Source of the DNA: Prorocentrum cordatum | Taxonomy: Eukaryota > Sar > Dinophyceae > Prorocentrales > Prorocentraceae | Assembly: GCA_963575745.1 (NCBI GenBank) | Contig: CAUYUJ010001692.1 | Span: 135,001 to 199,000 of the forward strand | Reading direction: 5' to 3' | Length of the DNA: 64,000 bases | In this document: piece by piece, positions 22,249 through 32,823 of the stretch | How positions within the stretch are numbered: the stretch's first letter is position 1 | Layout of the letters: each line of letters begins with the position of its first letter | Translations under genes and position numbers: made by a program | Notes under the pieces: generated by a model | What the model was told of the DNA's origin: nothing | Seen by the model: the letters and a program-made list of their open reading frames with translations, nothing else | Databases searched by the model: none

Positions 22249-22569
22249 CGCCTGGGCGCCTGTGTTGATGGCCGTGACAGGAGAGTCGTTATCCCCGCGG
22301 CTAGAGCAGGGCTGGCGGTGCAGCTGACGCTGCACCTTCTGTGCTCCAAGGTCAGCAGGAAGGACGTGCAGGTGGTGGCAGGGCGCTGGTGCCACCTCGA
22401 CTGCTTCCGTCGGGAGTGCTCCTGCGTCTTCACGCGCGTCTCGAAGCTGATCAACGCCTGGACGGGGCCGCCTCGGCCGTATCTGTCTCCAGCTGTGAGC
22501 GCGGAGTTCTTCCTGCCGCTCTGCCTCTTCCCGTTGCATTAGTTCGATCTGATATGCCCAGTCTCCCCG
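22249..22569 (+). pseudogene. RT thumb/connection remnant between two in-frame stops
   Basis: Same frame as the RT. It continues RLGACVDGRD, then LTLHLLCSKVSRKDVQVVAG and CFRRECSCVFTRV, the helical connection seen after RT in DIRS/Ngaro-type elements. An in-frame TAG lies at 22540-22542, after which the frame stays open into RNase H. Two single-base stops in about 300 bp, without a frameshift, mark this copy as defective. Confidence 0.78.
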
Positions 22570-24279
22570 ATGGTCACCTGCAGTGACGCCTCGGAGACCG
22601 GTGGGGGCGCGTGCTGGAGCAACAAGCTTCGCCCGTCAGCCGTCGCCCCGTCGCTGGCCGACCTCTGCCAGGGTCGTGCAGCCGGGAGAGACGAGGTCGG
22701 ACTGGTGGAGCTCTTCAGCGGCATCGGGGGCGGCAGGATGGCCTTCGACCGCCTGGGGATTGAGGTCGCCGCCCACGCCACCGCAGAGCTGCTGCCCGAG
22801 GCTCGGCGCGTCAGCCATCAGCAGTGGCCGTCAGCGATGGAGCTCGGAGACGTGACCAAGATAACGTTGAAAACCATCAAGGCCGTGATGTCGAAGGCGC
22901 CCCACTTGCGCGTCGTGTTCGTGATAGGGGGACCCCCGTGCCAGGGGGTCGCTCGCATCAACGCCTTTGGGCAGGGTTGGGCCGAGGACCGCGCGCGACT
23001 GGTGCAAGAGCTACCTCGCGCAGCAGGCCTTGTGCGAGCCGCCCTCCCGGATGCCCAGGTATTCACCCCGGGCGAGAACGTCAGCTCGATGACGGCCGCC
23101 GACAGGGGAAGATTCAACCAGGTCATGGGAGTCGCGCCCGTGGAGCTCTGCGCCAGCGGGGGCAGTCCGGCCAAGCGGCCGAGGCTCTACTGGGTCGACT
23201 GGCCGCTCGGGCCCGAGACCTCAGAGTTCCAGTGCCAGCAGAAGGACGAGGTCATCGAGGCAGTGCTCACTGGCAGCTGGCCGAGTTGGGCAGAGCAGCT
23301 CGAGCAGGGTGCGCGCCGTCCGCGGGGAGAGAAGGGAGCGTGGGCCACCTTTGTGCGCCCCATCCCTCGCGAGAGGCCGCCACCTTCCCCAGCGGGGCTG
23401 GGAGTGGCCGACCAGGCTGCCCGTGAGCGCTGGGCGGCGAACAAGTACCGCTACCCGCCGTACCAGTACCGCAGGGACAACCAGGTCGAGGCATCCGCCG
23501 CTTCGGCGAGGACTTGGGAGTCGGGCGCCAAGTACAGGCTCCGACCTCTGACCATCAGAGAGCGGGCTGTGCGCCTAGGGTTTCCCTGGAACCATTGCAG
23601 CTGGGCCGTGCCCAGGTCCGAGTCGGGGTCTATCGACGAGGACGTCAAGTGCTCGCTGCTGGGTAACTCCTTCTCAGTCCCGGTGGTAGCCTTCCTGCTT
23701 GGAAGAGGTTTGGCGGCCGCTGGAGTCTGGGGCGAGCCGCCGACTGTCGCCGAGTGCTGGGGAGCCCCAGGTGGGGAGGGAAGCCTCTACCTGGAGTTGC
23801 TGCTGGACGCGCCTGCCGCCGAGGCAACCCCCGATCAAGTGCACCGCGCCCTTTGCGAGTCACTTGCGCGGAACGCCATCTTCAAGGGCAGCGACGCGCG
23901 CGCCGCGACGGGAGGCCTTCGGAAGCATGCGGGTTGGCCAAGGAGAGGCGTTGATGCAGATCGCTGGCTCTGGCGCACTTGCCTGCGCTTCAAGCAGGGA
24001 GGCGCGCGCATCAACGTCTTGGAGCTGCAAGCCCTCTTGACCGCCGTGTCTTGGCGTATGAGGAGCCGTGCGAACATGCGCACGAGCTGTATTCATTTCT
24101 GTGATTCTCAGGTTTCCATAGCAGTGGCCTGCAAGGGCAGGTCGCAGTCCCGCCAGCTTCAATCCATCCTCGTGCGCTTGAACGCGCTCCTGCTAGCCAC
24201 GTCCAGCCACCCAGTTTGGGTCTTTGTTCGGTTGGAGCTCAATCCGGCCGACGCCCCGAGCAGATGGCGGCAGCCATAG
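22570..24279 (+). CDS. RNase H with embedded C5-cytosine DNA methyltransferase
   Basis: A 569-residue frame. Residues 2-16 are the first RNase H strands (CSDASETGGG, catalytic Asp6). Residues 44-375 are a C5 methyltransferase: SAM-binding FSGIGGG (49-55), catalytic GGPPCQG (Cys124), ENV (169-171), RPRLYW (203-208), a short target-recognition region (about 210-325), RERAVRLGFP (330-339) and GNSFSV (365-370). From residue 480 RNase H resumes with NVLELQA (Glu485), HFCDSQ (Asp512) and NPADAPSRW (Asp561). All key residues of both enzymes appear present. The motif IV context and small recognition region resemble Dnmt3-type more than bacterial enzymes. The frame ends with TAG at 24277, overlapping the recombinase start. 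Confidence 0.88.
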   Translation: MVTCSDASETGGGACWSNKLRPSAVAPSLADLCQGRAAGRDEVGLVELFSGIGGGRMAFDRLGIEVAAHATAELLPEARRVSHQQWPSAMELGDVTKITLKTIKAVMSKAPHLRVVFVIGGPPCQGVARINAFGQGWAEDRARLVQELPRAAGLVRAALPDAQVFTPGENVSSMTAADRGRFNQVMGVAPVELCASGGSPAKRPRLYWVDWPLGPETSEFQCQQKDEVIEAVLTGSWPSWAEQLEQGARRPRGEKGAWATFVRPIPRERPPPSPAGLGVADQAARERWAANKYRYPPYQYRRDNQVEASAASARTWESGAKYRLRPLTIRERAVRLGFPWNHCSWAVPRSESGSIDEDVKCSLLGNSFSVPVVAFLLGRGLAAAGVWGEPPTVAECWGAPGGEGSLYLELLLDAPAAEATPDQVHRALCESLARNAIFKGSDARAATGGLRKHAGWPRRGVDADRWLWRTCLRFKQGGARINVLELQALLTAVSWRMRSRANMRTSCIHFCDSQVSIAVACKGRSQSRQLQSILVRLNALLLATSSHPVWVFVRLELNPADAPSRWRQP

Positions 24280-25215
24280 TGTTCAGTGGTGGGACGAGGC
24301 AGCAGAGAAGGGACGAGCGAAGCAGAGCGGGAACCCTGATATCATTGCAGCTCCAACCGCGCACTTTTCAGCGGTATCTGGAGGCCGCACATATATTTTT
24401 CCAGTGGCTCCTGCGCCTTGGCGAGCCCTTGCCTGTCTCGATCCCAGCCGCCGACGAGGTTCTTGGGGAGTATCTCGAGGATTGTTGGGCGGCTGGAGAA
24501 TCCACGAGCTTTGTGGGACACGCGTTGTCGGGGCTCCAACATTTTGTTCCATGTTTTCGCAGAGGTCTCAACGATTCTTGGAGACCTGTTCGGCACCTGG
24601 TCTAAGACCGAAATCCCTTCCCGTGCTCGGCCGCTGTTGCCCGAGCAGGCTCTGGCGATGGCAGGCTTTGCACTAGAGGAAGGAGACAAAGCGACAGCTG
24701 CGGCAGTACTAGTGTGCTTCAACGGCATCCTTCGCCCCGTCGAGCGCATGTTGACGGCTGGGCGATGCACCTTTGACCTGGGCCGTGGCGCGGTGCACCT
24801 CGACCTCGGTTTCACCAAGGGAGGTAAGAGGTCAGGCACCGCCGAGCGCGTCACCATCGACGAGCTCGAGGCTGTTGCGCTCCTTGCCGAGCTTTTGCAA
24901 GGACGCCCAGCTGGCGCCCAGCTGTGCCCCCGCGGTGCGGGCGGCTTCCGCCGTGCCTTCAGAAGATTGGCCCAGTCCATCAAGCCCGACCCTGACAGGC
25001 ACAGGCCGTGCTCGCTGCGCCGGGGGGGGGCCGCCCACCACTTCAAGATCTTGGGAAGTCTCTCCAAGACATGCATTCGCGGCCGTTGGAGGCACCAGCC
25101 CACAGCTCGCATTTACATCCAGGATGGCGTGCCCACGCTGGAGCGCCACGGCCTCAGCGCGAAGGAGCGACAGTTGATAGCCGGGGGAAAGTCTTTGCTA
25201 CGCCGTCGTCTCTGA
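24264..25215 (+). pseudogene. tyrosine recombinase of the retrotransposon, one frameshift
   Basis: Starts at ATG 24264, overlapping the upstream stop by 16 nt. The N-terminal SAM-like core-binding region reads FQRYLEAAHIFFQWLLRLG in one frame, to about 24590. The catalytic domain then continues in the +1 frame. Catalytic features are the first Arg in ILRPVE (about 24725), the beta-strand FTKGGKRSG, SLRRGGA (25011-25030; Ser where many recombinases have His), GRWRHQ, and the Tyr nucleophile in ARIYIQ (codon 25114-25116). It would integrate a circular cDNA. The frameshift probably inactivates this copy. Confidence 0.85.
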
Positions 25216-25304
25216 TGCCCGTGCCCCGGGCCCTCGGACGCCCATCAGCTCCGCGAATTCAGCGCAGCGTGGGAGGTCACGCGCGCCGGGAGTGCATGCG
25301 TGGA

Positions 25305-25565
25305 GTGGGCGCGCGCCTGAGTGCTGCGGCTTGCCACCCTTGGCACCCAGCGACCAGGCAGACCAAGCCACCTCCTGCGCCCAACGTGACGCCCCCAACG
25401 GCCGTCGGAGGGAGGTGAGGGCGGTTCGCCTGGGCCGTCTGGCGCCCTGCTCCTGAGGTAGCCCGCCGCGTCGCCACTAAGGCGCGGGCTGCCGCGGCCA
25501 AGAGAAAAGGAGCGCGGCCGCGGCAGCGTCAGACGGGAGCGAGGAGAGGAGGAGTGAGGAGCACT
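25305..25565 (+). repeat. split direct repeat B1
   Basis: 261 bp, starting just before GGGCGCGCGCCTGAG and ending GGAGTGAGGAGCACT. It aligns without gaps to B2 (25736-25996) with only a few substitutions. Confidence 0.92.
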
Positions 25566-25566
25566 C

Positions 25567-25645
25567 AGTCCGTCATTCATGAAGATTAGTGCGAGCGCTC
25601 CCCCCCCCCCCCACCCCACCACCTCCGCGACCGCAGTTGTTTGGG
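25567..25645 (+). repeat. split direct repeat A2
   Basis: Second copy of A1, carrying the same ATGAAGATTAGTGCGAG and ending GCAGTTGTTTGGG, with an expanded C run. It directly follows B1, as expected for B1-A2-B2. About 90 bp of unrelated sequence separates it from B2. Confidence 0.88.
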
Positions 25646-25735
25646 CCACCGGCCCCGCCCAGCAACGCTAACGCCCTGAAAGTTTCTTAGCCTGAATGCA
25701 TCAGGGGCTCTCGCCCCCGCCGAGGGGGGATGGGA

Positions 25736-25996
25736 GCGGGCGCGCGCCTGAGTGCTGCGGCTTGCCGCCCTTGGCACCCAGCGACCAGGCAGACCAAGCC
25801 ACCTCCTGCGTCCAACGTGATGCCCCCGACGGCCGTCGGAGGGAGGCGAGGGCGGTTCGCCTGGGCCGTCTGGCGCCCTGCTCCCGAGGTAGCCCGCCGC
25901 GTCACCACTAAGGCGCGGGCTGCCGCGGCCAAGAGAAAAGGAGCGCGGCCGCGGCAGCATCAGACGGGAGCGAGGAGAGGAGGAGTGAGGAGCACT
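25736..25996 (+). repeat. split direct repeat B2 (right end)
   Basis: Right-hand copy of B1, ending at GAGGAGCACT|AATTATTGG. No target-site duplication is evident, which is expected for tyrosine-recombinase integration. Confidence 0.92.
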
Positions 25997-26269
25997 AATT
26001 ATTGGAGCTCAGTGATTTTGGCTGCGGCGAAAGAGCGTGTTCTGCCGCAAATGGCAAGCCCCCCCCAGGGATTCTGCCACTATTGCCCCCCCCCCCCCAG
26101 GGTTCGAACCGCGGGGCGGGTAAAAACAGCTTCCCATTCCGAACCCAAAGAGGCGTGGGGACGGGCCTCCCTTCCCCTCCTGTTCGAACATGGGATGAGG
26201 GTGGGAGGGGTTGAGAGACCCCCCGCCCCCCCGGTTCAGACCGGGGTAGGGGGAGGAGGAAGGGGGGAT

Positions 26270-26690
26270 CATTACAGTTGGACCCAGCCTTAGCAGGATT
26301 CATCTCGTAAAGCTGGATCGAGTCCTAGTAGGGTTGCATTGAAGTTGGAAAAAGCGTTGCCAGGATTTCATCAGAGCTGCATCCAGACCATAGCAGGATC
26401 TTATGTATCGAGCACTCGTGGGATCTTATTAGAGCTGTTCCAACCTGAGATATCAGCTTGTCGAAGTTGGAACGAACCCTGGTCGGATTTTATGGAAGTT
26501 CGGTCCAGCCTTAGTAGCAGGATTCCGTAGAGCTGGATCCAGCATATATAGGATTCCATCCATTGGAGCACGATCAAGCCCTCGTTGGACTCTATGAGAG
26601 CAGGATTTAGCCTTCGTAGGATTCTATTAGAGCTAGATCGGGCCCTGGATCCAGCCCTGGTGGAAGGATTCGATTCGAGCCGGTTCGGAC
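26270..26690 (+). repeat. degenerate ~45-55 bp minisatellite
   Basis: Irregular repeats of CCAGCCTTAGTAGGATTC, then TNNAGAGCTGGATC. It starts about 270 bp after the retrotransposon and holds no gene. Confidence 0.75.
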
Positions 26691-27539
26691 CAGGGAGCGG
26701 GGTCTGGGTAGGGGGGGGCTCCCCCCCTCCCCCTTCCCCCGATCTCTTGGGAATGGGGGGGGGATTTGTTGACCTCCCCCGGGTTTCCCGGGCGGGGTAG
26801 GGTCCAGGCAAGCGACAGCAGATCGCGCTCTCCCTCGCTTCCTCGGATCATGGTGGAGGTTGTCTGGTGGCTCCTGTAGTCCCTCTCGGAGGCATCTTGG
26901 GCCGTCTTGAGGCAATATTTGGCCGCCTTGGGACCATTTGGGGCCGTCTTCGAGGGATCTTGAGCCATCGTGTGGTTATAGGGTGCCTGCATCGGCCGTC
27001 TTGGAAGCTCGGTACGCGGATCCATCGTTTTTGAACCAGGGATCGTGGCTTCGGGAGCGCGGATTCATAGTTCTTCGCAATGGCTCGTGGCCTCGGGAGG
27101 AGGGCGATGCATGCGGATAACGCGAGTAGGGGGGGTCGTTTATGAGACTACAGAAGTCCAACAAGACAGCCTTTGTCTTTCTTCCACGCCTCAACGTGCA
27201 CTAGGCACGGTCGCTGATCAGCGGGAGAAGACAAATATTTGATATTTGAAAATGTTTCGACCTGCGGCGACAGGAACCCGTCTTTGTTTATCCCCCCGGC
27301 ATAACGGACGTCACCAGTGAGGGGTGGCGTGACGTTTTGTGCCCGCGTGTCTTGAAAGTGGTCCAGTCCGGCCTCGCAAGGACTGCTAGGATTGCCGGAC
27401 CCCGTCTGCGCCGAATGTTAAGTCACTTGGGAGTGGGTGGGGCTGGCGCGGTGACCGTCGTTACGCCCGAATGCAGCATTATTCTGTTGCACAGGGTGTC
27501 TAGAGCTCCGACCATTTAATTTCGGAACGGCGCCCCCTC

Positions 27540-27635
27540 CATCATCCACACATTCCACTAACCAGCGCGCCCCTCCGCCCCGACCCCTTTATTTCGGCAC
27601 GGCACAACCCCTTAGCCCAGATCACTTTATTGGAG
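27540..27635 (+). repeat. outlying copy of the CGGCACGGCAC array unit
   Basis: Contains CACACATTCCACTAACCAGC, CCCTCCGCCCCGACCCC and TTTATTTCGGCACGGCAC. This is almost the same as the first unit of the main array at 28.59-28.68 kb, with the GAG tract between them. Confidence 0.85.
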
Positions 27636-27675
27636 AGGCCTGACGGCCGGTGCCGCCGGCCCTGATCGAAGGGGC

Positions 27676-28230
<555 letters not shown>

Positions 28231-28559
28231 GCAACGCCTTCCAGGCTTTCTCGAAGGCTGCCAGGGGAGTCGGATCTGCGGGCCCCCCCCCCCCGGGAAC
28301 CCCCCGGAAGGCTGCCGGGGGAATCGGATCTGGAGGGGGGGCCCCCCCGGGACCTCCCCGGGTCCGGACCACCACCCCCCGCACCGGGGAAGGGAAAAGG
28401 GAAGTATTGACGACGTTCAATCAAGTGCTTGGCACGGCATGTGCAAGGAAGAGGACTCTGCTGACGGAGAGCGGGAGAACGGTGAGTGGAAGCTGGATGC
28501 GGCTAGAGAAAGTCAAGCAGGAAAGAAAGCACGACGCGAACGGAGAAACCCCTCACACA

Positions 28560-30070
28560 CGCCGACAGGGTCGTTTCGGCACGGCACCCCTTCCATCACC
28601 CACACATTCCACCAACAAGCGCGCCCCTCCGCCCCGACTCCTTTATTTCGGCACGGCACAACCCCTCCGCCCAGATCTTTTCATTTCGGCACGGCACACC
28701 CCCTCCACACCCTTTCCGCATCCCCCCCCACCCACCAGCCAGCGCGCCCCTCCGCCCCGACGCTTTTATTTCGGCACGGCACACCCCTCCGCCCCGACGC
28801 CTGTATACACCCCCTCCGCATCCCCCCCAACCCACCAACCAGCGCGCCCTCCGCCCCGACACCTTTCGGCACGTCACACCTCTTTGCCCCGAGTTTTTTA
28901 TTTCGGCACGGCACACCCCCTCCGCACCCCCCTGCCGCCCGCCAGCCAGCGCGCCCCTGCGCCCCGACACCTTTATCTCGGCACGGAACACCCCTCCGCC
29001 CCGATCCCTTTTTATTTCGGCGCGGCACACCCCCTCCGCATCTTCCTACCCACCAGCCTGCGCGCCCCCCCGCCCCGACCCCTTTATTTCGGCACGGCAC
29101 ACCCCCTCCGCATCCCCCCAGTCACCAGCCAGCGCGCCCCCTTCCGCCCCGACTCTTTTTTTATTTCGCCCCACCCACCCCCGCGCGCCCCCTCCGCCCC
29201 GACCCCTTTTGATTTCGGCACGGCGCACCCCTCCGCCCCGACCCCTTTTTATTTCGGCACGGCACACCCCGTCCGCATCCCCCCCCACCAGCCAGCGCGC
29301 CCTCCGCCCCGGCCCCTTTTATTTCGGCACGGCACACCCCTCCGCCCCGACCCTTTTTATTTCGGCACGGCACATCCCCCCGCACCCCCCCACCCATCAG
29401 CCAGCGCGCCCCCCGCCCCGGCCCTTTTATTTCGGCACGGCGCACCTCTCCGCCCCGACCCTTTTTTTATTTCGGCACAGCACACCCCCGCCGCATCCCC
29501 GCACCCACCAGCCAGCGCGCCCCTCCGCCCCGACGCTTTTATTTCGGCACGGCACACCCCCCCGCATCCCCCCAGTTACCAGCCAGCGCGCCCCCTCCAC
29601 CCCGCGACCCCTTTTATGTCGGCACGGCCCCCAGTCCCTCCGCGCGCGCCCCCCCCACTTCCCACCACCCACCAGCCAGCGCGCCCCTCCGCCCCGACCT
29701 TTTCTGTTACACCCCACCCACCCACCCACCCACCCACTCACAAGCCAACGCGCCCCTCCGCCCCGACCCGTTTATTTCGGCACGGCGCACCCCTCTGACC
29801 CGACACCTTTTATTTTGACGCGGCACCGCCCCCTCCGCCCCTTCCGCGCGCGCCCACTCCGCTTTCCCCGCGCCCTTCAGCCAGCGCGCCCCCTCCGCTC
29901 CGACCCCTTTTATTTTGGCGCGGCACCGCCCCCTCCGCCCTGACCCATTCATCTCGGCACGGCACCGCTCCCCCCACCCCGAGCGCCCTCTCTGCACCCC
30001 TGCATCCACCAGCCAACGCGCCCCCTCCGCCCACCCCATTCAACAGCCAGCGCGCCCACTCCGCCTCCTA
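28560..30070 (+). repeat. degenerate tandem array built on TTTATTTCGGCACGGCAC
   Basis: About 22 units, each with CCAGCGCGCCC, CTCCGCCCCGAC, TTTATTTCGGCACGGCAC and a variable C-rich spacer. Unit length is roughly 36 or 70-75 bp. The units stay open in all + frames (Pro/Ala/Arg/His-rich) and minus frames (a recurring CRAEIK..GRRG), so the long open frames reflect the repeat, not a protein. Confidence 0.9.
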
Positions 30071-30269
30071 CCCCTTCCTTTTTTTGTGCAAGAGCCATGG
30101 CGCGCGTGCCACTTGTTACAACGCGCTCCAACGTTCTCGGGTGCGCCAGCGCCTTGTTTTACAGCTGTTCCCATTTAAGGGGCCTTGATCTTCGCTGGTG
30201 GGTAACAGATCCGAATTCACGGCCTCGCCGGCAAGGCCCCCGACACCGCGGTTACAGTGTCATTTTGTT

Positions 30270-30400
30270 TGTGGATGCTCCGCGCGGAACGTATCTACAC
30301 GACCGCGTATCCACGGAACCCCGCGCCACAGTCCAGACCGCGAGGGCGTGGATATGGATATTCGGGCGGACGGCAACGGGGGACAGTGAACGTGTGGGGA
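30270..30400 (+). repeat. dispersed repeat containing GCGTATCCACGG, copy 2
   Basis: Shares GCGCGGAACG, GCGTATCCACGG, CCAGACCGCGAG and TGGATATGGATAT with 56.07-56.20 kb and, more weakly, with 2.45-2.56 kb. Confidence 0.65.
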
Positions 30401-30570
30401 TCGAGAGATACAAAAAAGTGGCCGTATGGGCCCCGGAACTGCCACCGCGGGTCAAAAGTGCACGAACGGTGCACGTTTATCCCACGTTAGTAGCTTCACA
30501 TACACCAACACGCGAGTGGATATCGATATGCTCGCCGCTCGTGAGATCTCCCCCCCATCCCGGCCCGCAG

Positions 30571-30654
30571 GTCTCCCCGGGGGGCGCCGTGCTGTTGGGG
30601 AAGCTCGGGGTGCAGCCGTTCGAGTATGGCATCGAGGTGGAGCAGGTGTACCAG
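30571..30654 (+). CDS. RPLP0: RPLP0 exon 4
   Basis: Phase-0 exon of 28 codons after a C-rich tract ending CCCGCAG. It encodes VSPGGAVLLGKLGVQPFEYG, then IEVEQVYQ. Animal P0 has VGASEATLL, LNISPFSFG and VIQQVF at the same positions. This part returns to the rRNA-binding fold after domain II. The donor is AG|GATGCG, a GA-type 5' splice site. Read through, the frame would run into an Asp/Glu/Gly-rich tail with no family match, so the splice at 30654 is preferred. Exon 5 starts GAC GGG, giving VYQDG. Confidence 0.93.
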
Positions 30655-32094
30655 GATGCGCCGCCTGAGGATGAGGGGAAGGAAATGGGAGGGCGAGGAG
30701 GTGGAGGAGGATGAGGGGGAAGGATGGGTCGGGATACGTACTTAGATGTTTGGGTTCGAGGAGGAGGTGTAGGAGGAGGAGGAGGATGAGGAAAACGGAT
30801 GGGTAAGCCGACATACGCGGAGATTTGGGCGGGAGGAGGTCGTGCATGCAAGCGCAGCAACGGCCACCAGCCCGTCATGGGTTTGTTTTCCTCCCTCTTC
30901 TCTTCCCCTCCATCATGGTATGCTTCAAGTTTTCCTTTCCCTTGCCCCCCTCCTCGTTGACAATTCCGGCCAAAGTCATGAGAGCAATTGTCCACCTGGG
31001 GGCTGGGAAAACCTGCGTCCGACCATGGATTCCGAGGCCTACAACAGCCGCAGGAGGGATTCTTGGGATCCTGTGGCGCCTTTTGCCCTGCGCGGTTTTC
31101 TGCAGGCGGGCGAGGCTGTCTCTTGGGCCATGCACCGTCGAGGCCGCCTCCCTAGCCGTGCTTCTCCCTCCAGGCAGGTGCGTCGGTTGCACTTCGTCGG
31201 CCCCGTCGCGAGGTTGCGCACGCGGCCGCCGGGCAGAGGAGGGATCCTCAACCTTCTCTGCGGGAGTCAGCAGCTGAGACCTTTGGGCTCCTACGAGAGT
31301 GTTTTTTTTCCGGCTGGGCCATGACTCAGAAGAGCGTGCAGTATTAATATTGATAGTTTCGAAGATTTTCAGGTTATCCCGTTTTTCCGCGCGGACTCCG
31401 GGGACGAACGGTCGAGCGCATTCCGTCGCGCAGGTTTTTTGCGTGATGTGCGCGGTGTACTTTTCGCGCATCGGAGCGCCCTCGGAGATTCCAAGCTGCA
31501 TTTTGTTTTGCTGTTGGGGAGTCCGTGAGTCGCAGCTGCCGTGGCGCGATTTTCGAGGTAACCGTTTCGAGTGCTGTTCGCGGGCGCAGGGCGCGGCGCG
31601 CGCTGCGCTCAATCGCATGCGGCGCGGTGCGTGAATCAGCCGGCCGTGCCCGTCGGACCGCCCAGAAATTATTTCCGGATAGTAGAACGTTTCAGAGAAA
31701 TTCTTCCAGCTTTTTGGCGCAAGCGGTTCCGGAAATTTTCAAAAATGAGTCCGGCAATTGTCAACGCCCCCCCAAACCAAAATTGTTTTGAGGGATGGAA
31801 TGCGCCCGCCGCGCAGGACATGTGAAGGATTCTAAAATACAAAAGTTTCCAACATGAATTCCGAAATTGCTCAAATTCGATCCTGGATTGTTTCACAATC
31901 GTCGATTCTGAGATTTTTCCACAACAGAAATATCATCCCGGCAAAGCAACCGAACAGCGATGTGTATAAGCATATCTGGAAGCATTCCCCTTATTATTCA
32001 GGTGAGAATCCAGTTGTAGAATTCTGCTGTTCTCGCAGTCGCAGTCGCATTCGCAATGACAGCCGCAGTGGCAACGGCCTTAGAATCCAATGCA

Positions 32095-32345
32095 ATCCTG
32101 AGGATTCCTAGGGATTCCTAAGGCATCCTTAGGAATCCATAGGAATCCTTAAGAAATTGTGCGAATCCATGAGAATCCTGATTCCTAGGGATTCCTTGGT
32201 ATTCCTGAGGATCCCTAGGGAATCCTGACGATTCCTACGGATTCCCGAGGATGCTGAACTATTCTCGCGGATTCCTAAGGATGCCTACTGAGTCCTGAGG
32301 TTTCCTGGGGATTCCCACGGATTCTTATGGATTCGTACGGACGCC
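32095..32345 (+). repeat. GGATTCCTAAGGAT-type satellite
   Basis: Degenerate repeats of GATTCCTNNGGATTCCT with a partly palindromic unit of about 12-16 bp (ATCCTNAGGAT). Confidence 0.85.
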
Positions 32346-32790
32346 TCAGCCTGCTTCAGTTTCAGCCTCAGCCTAAGCCTGCCTCTGCTTGCCTCAGCCT
32401 ACCTCAGCCTGCTTCGGCAGCCACAGCCTCAGCCTCAGCCTGCCTCGGCTTGCCTCAGCCTCAGCCTCAGCCTGCCTCGGCCTCAGCCTGCCTCGGCCTC
32501 CCCTCCTCCCCCCCCTCCCCCCCTCTCCCCTCCCCATTCAGCCTCACCTTGTCACAGCTTCGGCCTGCCTCGGCGTGCCTCCGCCTCAGCCTCAGCCTCA
32601 GCTTGCCTCAGCCTCAGCCTCAGCTTGCTTCAGCCTCAGCCTCAGCCTGCTTCGGCTTGCCTCAGCCTCAGCCTCAGCCTGCCTCGGCCTTAGCCTGCAT
32701 CAGCCTCAGCCTCAGCCCGCCTTAGCCTCAGTTTCAGCCTGCCTCAGCCTCAGCCTCGGCCTGCCTCGGCCTCAGCCTGCGTCAGCTCGG
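32345..32790 (+). repeat. (GCCTCA)n hexamer array
   Basis: Repeats of GCCTCA and GCCTGCCTCG. The hexamer keeps Ala/Ser/Leu/Pro-rich frames open on the + strand. Confidence 0.92.
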
Positions 32791-32823
32791 GCATTCAAAT
32801 TCTGGCGCAGGACTTGTGATCTG

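Larger units (their letters stand above)
17945..25996 (+). mobile_element. tyrosine-recombinase retrotransposon with split direct repeats and an embedded C5 methyltransferase
   Basis: Terminal layout is A1 (17945-18011), coding region, B1 (25305-25565), A2 (25567-25645), B2 (25736-25996). This is the split-direct-repeat arrangement of Ngaro/PAT-like tyrosine-recombinase elements. Coding order is Gag-like, reverse transcriptase, RNase H interrupted by a C5-cytosine methyltransferase, then tyrosine recombinase. RT and RNase H/methyltransferase share one frame with two in-frame TAG stops, and the recombinase has one frameshift. The copy is therefore probably inactive but not old: B1 and B2 align without gaps over 261 bp with only a few differences. 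It lies in sense orientation in P0 intron 3. C5 methyltransferases inside dinoflagellate retrotransposons have been reported. Assignment to this element type comes from the repeats and recombinase seen here. Confidence 0.9.

Noticed and set aside
28407-29943. Pro/Ala/Arg-rich ORFs of up to 463 codons
   Set aside because: They overlap each other in different + frames and overlap minus frames with CRAEIK repeats. They are translations of a tandem array, not genes.
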